A stretch of 64,000 nt of DNA from Icerya purchasi (Eukaryota; Arthropoda; Insecta; Hemiptera; Monophlebidae): assembly GCA_039619475.1 (NCBI GenBank), contig CM077116.1, forward strand, positions 33,677,183 to 33,741,182, written 5' to 3'. Both the position numbers and the translations under genes were made by a program. Shown one piece after another: positions 10,964-21,318 of this stretch. The notes below the pieces were generated by a model. The model was not told where the DNA came from. It saw only the letters and a list, made by a program, of their open reading frames with translations, and ran no database searches. How positions within the stretch are numbered: the first letter of the stretch is position 1; the number at the start of each line of letters is the position of its first letter.

Positions 10964-12729
10964 TTAACCCGTTACCGCCCAGTGATCTATTTATAGATCA
11001 CCTACTTTTCTGAACGCCCGCTGAAAACGAAATCCTTTATCACTTCTTACTGTCATTGTTTGGTTTCCTTACACGTGTAGCCGCACCCCCAAACGAATTT
11101 TAAAACATTCTTTTCCACATCAGTCCAGTATTTAAGGTCTGAAGTTTGCCATTTCAAAGCGTCATAATGCAGTGTTCGATTTTGTGTCCAACAGAAAAAA
11201 ATTTAAAAGTGAGTTAAACTTTATTTACGTGTTCTACATTTTCAATACCTCTTTAATTATTCTGCGTTATTTAGATTAAAAAAATAACTGTTTTTATTAC
11301 TGAAATTTAAATTTAAACATGCTGGTCTATAAATAGATCGCTGGGCGTTAGTGGTAACTAATATCGCTTTTTTCCTTTTCATTTCTTCCAAAATGTCTCG
11401 GCGTAAAGTGTTTCACACCGTCGAAGAAGCATTAGAATATATGTTTTCTAAGGAAATTGAATCAGATATAATTGCCATACCGCCTGATGTGAATGAATTA
11501 ACTGACGAAAAGTGTTTTGATGATGATGAAATGACTACTCCATCAGTGAAAAATCTGTCAGGTGAAGTAGAAATATTTTTACCGGTTTGAAGAAATAGAA
11601 GAGAAGGAACAATATGAATCCAATAACGTAAATTATTTTGACCCTAATATTACAGAGCAGCAGCCATCTAGCCCAATAATGAAAATAAAAAACCAGTTGA
11701 TTCGAATTTATCAAAATAATGTGCGAAAAAATCAAAAAAAGAGCCGAAAGCAAATTTGTCAAAAAATAACCCTATTTATACTTTTAACGAAGAAGATAAT
11801 TTGTCCGGTGAAAATCTTGAAAGCATTTTAAATATTTTCGGAAATATGAATCCACTTGAAATTTTCAAAGAATTTTTAACTCCCGAATTTTACGAATTCA
11901 TAAGAAATGAAACAGAAAGATATGCAAAAGAGTGTAAAAACAAGCCAGAATTTTCAGTTACAGTTGATGATTTGAAGAGTTTTATTGGTTTTTTGATTTT
12001 CTCCGGCTACCACCCAGTGAATCAAATCCGTGGAAAAAAATGGTACTGTCCAATCTTTACAAGAGTTATTCTTATGGCTGTCGTAAATACTTATATTCTG
12101 TTCAATTTAACAAATTGCGAAAAGAAAAGTATAAAAGACATCCGAAGATATATTACTGTTGCGTACCTCAAACGAGGAACACATTCTACAAAAAGCATTA
12201 GAAGATCTCCGATGAAGTCATCTAGATCAAAAGTGACAGACCCTGTGCGTTTGGATAGAAAAGACCATGTTATGGGTAAAAGACAAAACCAAAAAAGATA
12301 ACAATTTCAGAAATGTGAGGTCTTACGTTTTGTACAAAATGCAATGTAACGCTCTGTGTGAAATGTTTTCCGTTATATTACACTTAGTTATTGCAAATTT
12401 TCTCTATAAAAATGTAACTATGTAAGTTTAGATCAGTAAAATAAGATTTTTTCTTTGAAATCTCTTTAGTTGTTTTTAATTTTACAAAAATTTCATTTTT
12501 TTTTTACTAAATTCGCTAATTTTTAAACATAAATTCAGAGGAAAGTTATTTGCTTTTTTATTACCAGTAGCGCCTAACGATATATTTATAGATCACCTAT
12601 TATCTCAACTGCTAATTACAGTAAATTAATAAAACTTCAGAATTACTCTATTTATGATGTATAAAATGTAATTTAAAAATATTTTTCAAAAATTCTCATT
12701 TTAAAATAGCTTGGGCGTTAAGGGGTTAA
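10964..12729 (+). mobile_element. piggyBac-like DNA transposon, internally deleted
   Basis: Bounded by TTAA at 10964-10967 and 12726-12729, the target duplicated by piggyBac elements. The ends are inverted: CCCGTTACCGCCCA at the left and, read in reverse complement, CCCCTTAACGCCCA at the right. Just inside is a GATCTATTTATAGATC palindrome. A related inverted copy of the left end lies at about 11321-11357, and a direct copy near 12569-12597, giving subterminal repeats on both sides. The transposase frame runs in the same direction but lacks the catalytic middle. Total length is 1,758 bp between the TTAA sites, short for an autonomous piggyBac. Confidence 0.92.
11393..12387 (+). pseudogene. piggyBac-type transposase (PGBD family), frameshifted, catalytic core deleted
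   Basis: Begins at an ATG (MSRRKVFHTVEEALEY) with an acidic region (PPDVNELTDE, then FDDDE), as in PGBD-type proteins. A frameshift follows near 11588; another before about 11750 leads into the N-terminal transposase domain (NPLEIFKEFLTPEFYEFI, then DLKSFIGFLIFSGYHPV). The sequence then jumps after about 12035 from 'RGKKW' to the late domain (YCPIFTRVILMAVVNTYI, RRYITVAYLKR), so the region holding the three catalytic aspartates is missing. The C-terminal cysteine finger (CTKCNVTLCVKCFPLYYT, 12331-12384) survives in another frame and ends at TAG 12385-12387. About 330 codons remain against roughly 550-600 in intact relatives. It cannot encode active transposase, but the ends might be mobilised by an enzyme made elsewhere. 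Confidence 0.88.
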
Positions 12730-14739
12730 TACATTTATATAATCTCATTATACCAAAAAAAAATGGTCAGCTCCGGCGTGATGGGCTTAGTTGCTGCGCC
12801 ACTAAACTAGTTAAATTCCGTACATTATTGGAATTTTAAAATTTTTTCCTCGACGGTATATTATAAGAGGTCGAAACTTTAAGAATATGAAAAAAAAAAA
12901 ATTATTTTTTCAAAATTCTAAATCAGAATGATTGTAATCCATTCTATTTGAATAACGTAAAATAAAATAAAATCACACACTAACAAACACAATGATATAT
13001 ATTATAATTTAAAAATTGTACATAAAAACGCCGAGAAAGCCAAAGTCAAAAAAACCTAGAAGCTATTTTCAGTTTTTGTTGGTCCGAAATGGTTCGTTCC
13101 GACTAAAGTTCTTGTAACGAGAGCCGATAGAATGCACGTTTGACGGTTCAATGATGGTAAAAGATGATGATTAGTAGGAATAATTAGGAAACGAAAAAAA
13201 CCGGCCAAGTAACAGAACCGAATCGAAATTATACTGGGGGGGGGGGCATTAAAGCATATCTGGCCAACCCGCGGCCCGCTCCGAGTATTATTCACAACCC
13301 AATCGTGATTTTCTATAAATTACTTGTTTTTTTTTGCATTTTAAATGTATACACATAAAATACTAATATACTCAAGACGTTTCGATATAAATTTTTGCGA
13401 CGCTCAGATTGGTTTGGCATTAACAAAAGGACTACAAAAATGTGATGTTTACCGAAATGTAATAATTGAAACAGTGGATGTATTTATGTGTATACTCGGG
13501 GGCCATAATGGCAAATAATGATATGAGAAATGAAATAAAATTAGACGTATACAAATGATACGGGTCACGCTAGTGGTCAATTAAAGGGAGAACGCTGGAA
13601 AGGGGAATATACCTATGCGCTTTAAAGGAAAAGCGTTCCGCCAGTGGCGGTGTATAATATATTTCGCAAAAGCACCGAGTATAAACCGAAGGCATTAGTA
13701 AAATTCAGAGAAAAATTGAAAGGAAAATGCTCTACAGGATAAAGTAAAGATAGCGGAGTGGAAGAAGATCTTAAAAAGGCTGCCCCGGAGGAATTTTAAA
13801 AGGACCAAATAGAGATGGACAGGGCAAATATTGAGAGGGGGTGAAATTTTGATTCGTTATTGTAGATGTAAGTTTAATTATAATTTTTAGGCGATTAATT
13901 TAGGTATTAACAATAATAATAATAATAATAATAATAGTGAAGAATAAATATTTCTTTCCTCAAAAAATATAACACATAGAGTCATATGGGGTCATAAAAT
14001 AATGAATGGTCCATAAAATTATTTTGGTTAGCCGAACAATTTTAAACAGTAATAAGATTTTAAATATTCTTTTTCACGATTTTTTTTTTTTTTCTTTTTT
14101 TGTCATGCTCAGCTGAGACAGCGTGTTTTATTTATTTCGCAACCGGTAGAATTATCGTTGTTATTTGAAAATTCGTACCTTCTATATTAAGAACTTTCGT
14201 AATATTAAAAAGCGTTTTTTTTACCCTGTAAAAAATAGTTACATTCTAAGAACACTTGAAACGGCAGCTTTTTCAAAATGTCTCCTTGCATTTTCAAGCG
14301 TACTCTCGAAATCAAAAATTTCCTAACTGGAAATTTCATTTCATACGCATCCTCCTTTTACCTGTGTTCGTTGCAGGATTTTCCCGTAATTTCTTCTCGT
14401 TGCAGTCAACCGAAAACCGACTCGAGAACTTTGAAAAATAAATTACACAAATTCATTCGCAAATTTAAAGGGAATTAATTAAATTCTCCTTCATATAGAT
14501 AATTGTTTAATCGTCATTTTTTTTCTCTTAATATTCAACGAAATTCCACTCGCAAACGTCGTAGAGGTTCGAGTAATTTTCTTAAACGCGTATACTTCAG
14601 ACAATACCCCGAGAATACGAGGCGAATTTCGATGTTTTCAGCGACGTAGTTGCCGAGAAATTTTTCCTATTTCGTATTTTTACACCTGTTCGTTTTTTTT
14701 TTCTCTCTCTGCAAATGCGCATGACTAGGCGACAAAATA
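12730..14739. other. Unannotated stretch with (AAT)n
   Basis: Mixed AT-rich DNA. Contains an (AAT)n microsatellite at about 13912-13936. Around 13238-13285 a run of Gs precedes 'CTGGCCAACCCGCGGCCCGC', which resembles the terminal region of some hAT transposons, but I could not find the other end. No gene signature seen. Confidence 0.45.
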
Positions 14740-15180
14740 AGCTCTATAAGTTAGAGGGCCAACGGAGCCGATGGAATTAGAGCGTGCGCTGGAATCGGTC
14801 CGATACAACCCCGGCGGGGCTGGTGTATTTTAAATAGAACGACGCAACTTTTATGAGTAGCGGCTGACATTTGAAAACTATATTGCACCTTCCGAATTAA
14901 AGCAACAACTTTTCAACGGGGAACTTTGAATTCGTTTCCGACATTCGGAGCAAACAGTCGCGCGGCGTATTTTAAAATTTAGCTCTTCTTCGGCGAATAT
15001 CGAAGCGTGTGTAGACCGCCCGTTCCTCGCCTTTGTTTTCGTCTATTTCGATAATCCGAACAAACTTTTCGTCATTTAACCGTTTGAATATTCTCGATTA
15101 TTTATCTTCGCCGCCACGGATTTACGGTCGCAGCCTAATCAATTTTCTTTTGAAGTTGCTTCCGAAAATCCCGAAATGAT
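14740..15180. other. GC-richer, complex, non-repetitive DNA
   Basis: Unlike its surroundings this stretch has few homopolymers and many CpG dinucleotides (for example around 14810, 14960 and 15110). There is no long open frame. It may be host regulatory or conserved non-coding sequence. This rests on composition only. Confidence 0.4.
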
Positions 15181-15454
15181 TTGACACGCGTTTGGGAAAC
15201 AGATGTTGCGTGCGTTACAGAATTAAAAAAAAAAAAAAAAAAAAACATTTGCAGAAATCTCTGTTCAGTTTTTGTTTGTTTTTTTTTTTTAAATTTTTTT
15301 GTTTTTTTTTGCATGAACCCGTCAATACCAAATAATGGTTGGAAAATATATTTAAAAAAAAGTAGGTGTTCGTCTTAATTAAATTCTTCGGCTTTTCGGC
15401 GCGACCGTTCGATTGCGCCTTTTTTCGTCGTCATCCGCATATAATTTTCTGACA

Positions 15455-15509
<55 letters not shown>

Positions 15510-15525
15510 ACATCAACATCATCAT
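15455..15525. repeat. (CAT)n microsatellite at the 3' end of a SINE
   Basis: About twenty CAT units with two CAA interruptions near the right end. On the minus strand it forms the (GAT)n tail directly after the 3' end of the SINE copy at 15528-15816. The aspartate-rich frame it creates is an artefact. Confidence 0.9.
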
Positions 15526-15527
15526 AG

Positions 15528-15816
15528 TGTGCCATACTTAATTCCTGAGCGTCGTAACTACCGTATTTGTATATATTCTGGCTGTACAGACTACATTCTC
15601 GAAACTGATTGTAAATGTATGGATTTTTATCGATGTACAACTTCAATCTCGTGTGTGCCTGCTGTGTACTAACCAGCGCGCATATGATGGTATACGCGTG
15701 GTGGTTTGCCATTGCCTTCGATATCATTCTATTAGCGATTATATTTAATTTAAATTTTCGTAATAACTTCCGTAACGAAGCCAAGCGCTCTAGCATCTAA
15801 TCGTGACGACACATTT
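15528..15816 (-). mobile_element. tRNA-derived SINE, copy 1 (internally deleted)
   Basis: Shares with the copy at 48184-48553 the blocks CATATGATG, GTGGTTTGCCATTGCCTTC, ATTAGCGATTAT and CAAGCGCTCTAGCA. Its 3' end (GTGCCATACTTAATTCCTGAGCGTCG read on the + strand, in pieces) matches the reverse complement of the copy at 16826-16968. The tRNA-like head at the right end (about 15773-15816) has lost the box B region that the 48-kb copy retains, so it cannot act as a pol III promoter. A (GAT)n tail follows the 3' end. Confidence 0.8.
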
Positions 15817-16479
15817 TCCATCGAGTGCGTCATTAGTGTGTCTTAGCAGCAGCTTTACATTCGTTTGGATTCCATTAAATCTTAGAGCTTGCTTATTGAA
15901 GGTTTTTCATTTTCTCGCGTTAGAATACTCGAAATATGCACACTTTTGCAAATTAGTTGTTATTAAAATATTGATCGGTATGGACAAAGTGCTTTTAAAT
16001 GATTTTAAGTATGTTTTTGTTTTTCTTTTTGAAAACCTGCTCAGTTAAAAGTTGGACATTTTTTTTTATTATTTTTTAGTCTAATCGAATGAGAGAGCAT
16101 ACAATTATTTAACGCAGTGTCTATTATATCGTTGATCGGCGAGTTTTGATGTATCTTTTTAAAAAGAGCGTACGCGCTCTAAGTGTGTTTTCATTAAATT
16201 AAGGATATTTGGTTTTACGTGACTTCCGGGAAGTTTACAATGGCAAGTGTAAGAATGGCGGAAGGATTATCTTCGAATGATTGTCTTTGAACTTCTTTAC
16301 AGTAGCCATCTCTAAGGCGGTGCTGTATGTTCTCGTAATTCCGACAATCTGCAAGCGGTATAGTACGTTTTTCGAGTACTTCACAGGTGGAATTACACGT
16401 TAGAGTTGAAAAATCTTTCTCGCATTTATGAATTTTATAATGCTCCATTTAACAGTAATCCGAGAAACATGTATTAAAT
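15817..16479. other. Unannotated stretch
   Basis: Mostly AT-rich. A 78-codon minus-strand open frame (16215-16448) with five cysteines has no family I recognise. No repeat or terminus seen. Confidence 0.4.
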
Positions 16480-16825
16480 CTGGCGTAGCGCCAACCGTTT
16501 TCTAGAGAAGAAATATGTACTCATCTCGGCTCTCCTTTTTACTGAACTACTTTCCTGAACATGATACAAGATTTTTTCATCGACAATTTATCATTGCATT
16601 TACGAGGAAATGGTTATTTCCAACACGATGGAGTCGCATGCTAACTTTAGCGGTACAAAGGGCTTCCTCGATAAACGTTAAACGTTAAATCGGTCGCGTC
16701 GGTCCTACCTATTGTGCAGGGTACAGTCCTGACCTCACAACATGTAACTTCTGGCTGTGCGGATTGCTGAAAGAACGTGTGTATGCCGAAGAGATCTGCG
16801 TCATCTATGCAAAGTTATCGCGCGA
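16480..16825 (+). pseudogene. Mariner-superfamily transposase C-terminal remnant
   Basis: Frameshifted remains of a DDE/D transposase: 'FQHDGV' (about 16617-16634), then SPDLTTCNFWLCGLLKERVY (about 16726-16785). Relatives have SPDLTPxDFFLWG, whose aspartate is the third catalytic residue. Here the equivalent position reads Asn (TTCNFW), so the copy would be inactive even without its frameshifts. It abuts a SINE copy at about 16826, which may have inserted into it. The N-terminal domain of a similar type lies on the opposite strand at 32120-32480. Confidence 0.65.
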
Positions 16826-16968
16826 GTAGCCTTCCGAATGTAGTCTTGCGCATGTACACATTCGTAGCGCATATAAACAATTGCCTAGTACACTAATACT
16901 TATGTCTGTACGGCTGAGATGTACGAATAGGTAGTCGCCGACGCTCAGGAATTAAGTATGGCACTATA
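16826..16968 (+). mobile_element. tRNA-derived SINE, 3' fragment (copy 2, opposite orientation)
   Basis: Reverse complement aligns with copy 3 (48.2 kb): ACCTATTCGTACAT, GGCAATTG, GTGTACA, CGCAAGACTACATTCGG. Its 3' end GACGCTCAGGAATTAAGTATGGCAC is the exact inverse of the 3' end of copy 1. It lacks the tRNA head, and has no (GAT)n tail. Confidence 0.8.
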
Positions 16969-19900
16969 AAGAGCCGATACATGTGCTAAAAAGCTGTTGC
17001 GCCTTCGATCGAAACATTTGATTTGTGATGGCAGATAGATGGGGAGATCAGGTCAAATGTTACATTCATTAATCTCTCTGCTTTTTTTTTGATTATGTAT
17101 CTCGTTTATGTTTCGATTTTGTATTCGAATAATAAACTTTTCTTTTTGTAAAACGTGTTCTTTTAATGTTGATTCCAGTGTATTAAAGAAATCATATCTG
17201 CAATATAAAAGTAGGCATTGATTTGCGTTATTTTGTAGCTAAAATAATTCGTAGATTTAAACGTGGCGCGTACGATGTCTTGTTTCTGCGCTAGAGAAGA
17301 TTTAGTGAAAATGCTCATAAGAATGGTAACATGAAAAGCCTGTACATAAATTTTTTTGCTCACATTGTAATATGCGATAACAGTGTGAAAAAATGCTACT
17401 TTCTCGTTTTAATTTAAAATAAGAAATTTTTAAATTCCAGCTGTGTGTATGATCGAACTCATCGCTATCCTAAATATATAACTCTGTAGTCGTAGTCTTC
17501 GTAGTATGATGAAATTATTCGTGTTCGCTACGAGACTAGCATGCAAAATTTGCACGGGACAGCAATGACTTTCGCGAGTATAATTTCATTCCAAAGCATA
17601 AAGTCGCAGTTAAATTGAACGTAGTCTGACACGAACGTAGCCAGAGGTCGATTCTGGAGTCTATTTGAAAAATAGAAAAAGTCATACGGACCAAAACATA
17701 GATTTTCAACAAAATCCTATTTGAAAAAAAAAAAAAATAGAATGAATAACAAGAAACTTACTGACTCGGGCCTTTGCAATTTATTATCCGATACCGTTTA
17801 CAGTAGACGAATGAAAATTCTGGACAAAACAAAGAGCGGGGGAGATTTTTTTTTGCAATAGGCTTTTTTAAAATACCATAAAATAAGATGTTATACATTT
17901 TCAATTCGCTATTATATTATCGGATAACAAAACGCTTATGAAGCAAATAAAAAATCGATTTCTTTTTTTACGGTATATCGTATTACGGGGTAATTTAAAA
18001 TAAATTGTATATTAAAAATTATTTTATTATTCAAGTAAAACTAGTATACTAGGATTTATCAATTGGCAGATGATGAGTTTTACTTTTGATAACAGTAAGC
18101 TAAATCGACTAAGAACGATAATTACTTTCGTCCAATACGAAAATATTCTGAAAGACATATGCGATATTTTTAGATGAATAATCGCGTAAAAATGCGGGCT
18201 ACTTGTCAAAGGTAAAGTTTTCTTTAAAATGAAAATATATCGATGAGAAAATGACTTTCGTTAAAAAGAAAAGATTGAATGAGAGATGGCGCGTAGCACA
18301 GGTGTGTTTTTTGGTGCGACCAACGATGTTGATTAGCCGTAGCAAACATCGATTTTTTCGTGATGGAATAAAAATGGATTTCAGGTGAGCCGCATGTTTT
18401 TTGACATGCGAAAATTGGAAAGTAAAGTGACGATTAGAACGTTAGCGATAAATCAAAAAACAGATACTCTTGGAACGGTCCGAATTTTCCGAAAATCTAA
18501 CCGACCGACGCGTAAGGTTCTCTGGCGTTTTTCGAACAATGAAAATCCGGTGAGACGAAATTAATTGCGCCCGCGTTAAAAAATAAAAGCCTGCAATTTG
18601 TCTAATGTTTCAGGGTAGAGAATTACCTGAGAATGTAGAGACGTGCGTCTACTAAAAAGGTCGTAAAAATGTCCAGACAATTGCGTGTGTAGTTATAAAA
18701 CTTTTATTAAAACGTAGCTTTTGAATTTCTCTTTAGCCAGTGATCTTACAATAGTACACAGCTACATCGAACATATCTTCAGAGGAAATCTGAATCTGAA
18801 TCAAAGGCAGCGTACGTTCTGATTTTGTCGCGCGGTTCGAACGAGTCGAGTAATTTTATCAGCGGGTTACTGACAGATTGATAGTCGATTATTCGGCAAT
18901 CTATTTAAACTTAATAATTTTGCAGTAGAGGATCTCCGATTAAAAATTTATATTTCCCCTTAACATCGCGACAGCTCAGTTTGGTTTTCAGCATTTTACC
19001 TATTTATTTTCCAGACATCGAACAACAACTTGGAAATTCTGTGTAATGTACTACTTTAAATGGTTTTACTACTAATGCTTAATTAAACTTTTCACATTTC
19101 GTGTGACGAAGCATAACCACTTCGGTTCTTGTAAGTCTTTTATCAACCATTGCATCGTTATTGTAGAAGAAGCGGAGCTAAGCAAAATTAAAAAGCAAAT
19201 TGTTTACGAAAAATTTGTCGATCACCGTAAAATTTAGTCAGCCTTTTGACTATTTCGGAAGAAATTTTAAAACAAGTATACCGAAATTTAACGATAATAC
19301 ACGAAAGTGAAACGAAAGAAAAATAAATAAAGCTTTTACAGTTGGGTATAGTTTTAGCCGCCTATATCGCTGACTCTAAGGATAATTTCTAAAGTCCTAG
19401 AACTCGTTAAAAAAAAATCTTAATTTTAATTTTCTTTAAATTTAATTTTTGCGTTCGATCGGTGGAACTATTATGTGAATTTAGTTTCAAGCGTCGCATG
19501 CAGATAGGCGTCTAATTAAATTTTGAACACGGGTTTATGGAAATAAAACGATAACCTAAACTTCCGTTAGAGGTGATTATACGCGCATGGTTACAAAATT
19601 ATACGAAAAATAAATGAAAGAAAAAAATAAAATTAAAATAAAATAAAATAAACATTTAGTACCGGAACAAATAGAAAACGGGAAACTACCCAAAGCTCGT
19701 AAATGCCACCACGAATGTATCATTTATTTACGAATTTCTTCTTTTATTGATATCTTTTTGAAATAAAACGAAATAAATAGGAAGAAAAAAAATACAGTCC
19801 ATTAAAAGTAATATCCCGTAATAGAGATTACTCACTTTTATCATCCTACGACAGCTTCGTTTATTTTATTGCTGTAACGACAGTTAAATCATTTATACAA

Positions 19901-20690
19901 CGCCGGCAGAATAAATTGCATTATTTAGCGTTATCTCTGTTTTTATAATTTCATTCGCGCTTTTATGTGATCAACGAAATTTATCAGTAATAAAAAATAA
20001 ACTCAGTATACGAATGAAGCATCCTTTGAACTTTTGAAGAAATCCATGTAGAGAATGAAGAAGCGAATAGACGAATTTAAAAATTAATCGGTACGGCAAT
20101 AAAATATATCGCTCTTTATTGAAAGAGATGGTTTTTATCCGCGGTATTGGAAAGAATTACACCTGGAAGAAAAGAAACACTGATAATGGAGATACCGCAA
20201 ATGGATGTAAACACAAAAATCATTATGCATATCATAGCTGATGAATTGTTCAAGATAAAAATGTATGGATTCAAAAAAAAAAAAGACAAAAAACAAACAA
20301 ACCCTTTCTAAACGGCAAATAAAAGTACTACACAGTTCGTAAAAACAAGTAAATAAAAATATTACAGCCGTTCATACATTGTTTCGAATTTCGCGTATTT
20401 CTCGTAATCATTCGTGAAAATCGTACAATTTTTTGCTTATTTCCCGAATTGTTCAATGTTATTATCGGACACAGTATTTTAACAGTTTTCTTATAGATTA
20501 TATAGAGGTACGACTGAGATGGTGAAAAAAATGTATTTTTTAACCCCGACTTATTAAAACTCGAAATTAGTGTTACGAAACAATAGAAAATAATATTATT
20601 AAATTATATTTCTGCGTTTTTACAATTAAAAATATGAATGAAAATGAATTTAAAGTAATCCGATTCGAAAATTAACTTTGCTATTTTTCA
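16969..20690. other. Unannotated AT-rich stretch
   Basis: No transposon protein, terminus or tandem repeat recognised. Open stretches (for example 17163-17363 and 18027-18209, both minus) are short and biased toward Ile, Phe, Ser and Leu. It may be intron or unique intergenic DNA. Confidence 0.45.
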
Positions 20691-20694
20691 AATA

Positions 20695-21090
20695 GGTGAG
20701 ATTTCTTTTTATTGGGCTTTCTCATGAATTTCTTCTCCTCCTTCTCATTCCGCTAACAGCGTTATTCTGTCAATTCGCTCCCTTGTCCTCCAACTTCTCA
20801 TCACTATATTCTATTCTTAAAGAACTTTTATGGGTTCCCAATGACATTAAGGGCAATGACGCGGGAGAGATTATCTAGCTCAGGGTCGCCTTTCTCGAGG
20901 TATTTTCCAGCTTCAGACTTATTAATCTTCCTTTCCTCAATCATTTCAGACTTTCACGGATACTCTTCTTTATTTTCTAATCGCGATTCTTACTATCTCC
21001 TGGTATAGCCGGCGGCACCTAGTCCTCAGACTCGGTTCCTATTCCGTTCCAGTCGTCGTACATCGAAATGAATGTAATATTCACGTGGCA
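20695..21090 (+). pseudogene. Decayed RNase H region of a non-LTR retrotransposon
   Basis: Contains WVPNDIKGNDAGE (20831-20869), a decayed form of the WIPSHxGIxGNExAD motif ending the RNase H domain of I/R1-like non-LTR elements, followed by a Ser/Phe/Leu-rich region like the part after RNase H in the copies at 38.6 and 62.7 kb. Stops are frequent, and no catalytic acid upstream is clear. Assignment rests mainly on that motif and composition. Confidence 0.5.
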
Positions 21091-21129
21091 GCAAGATTCC
21101 GCCCTTAATAACAAAAATTAGTATAAATT

Positions 21130-21318
21130 TACTTGAAACAATTAAAGTAATTTACACTTTGGAAACATGTTTTTTCGGGCTATATCATCAGCTAACAGCA
21201 CAAAGTACACACTAAATTTATATACTTCTTAATAAAGTGTGTACTCTGTGCAGTTAGCTGACACGAAAAAAAAAAAAAAAACGTGTTTATAAAGTAATTT
21301 AATTTCTTAAAGTTTAAT
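21130..21318. mobile_element. Foldback MITE, copy A
   Basis: Imperfect arms about 21130-21215 and 21233-21318 around a short loop. The inner parts are clear: CATCAGCTAACAGCACAAAGTACACAC against GTGTGTACTCTGTGCAGTTAGCTGA. The core 'TTTTCGGGCTATATCATCAGCTAACA' also occurs, slightly changed, in the copy at 34796-35118. No coding capacity. Confidence 0.8.

Noticed and set aside
13238..13290. hAT-like terminus CTGGCCAACCCGCGGCCCGC
   Set aside because: No inverted partner end or target duplication was located nearby.
15431..15796. 121-codon minus-strand frame with a long aspartate run
   Set aside because: The Asp run is the (CAT)n microsatellite and the rest is SINE copy 1 in antisense reading; no independent coding evidence.
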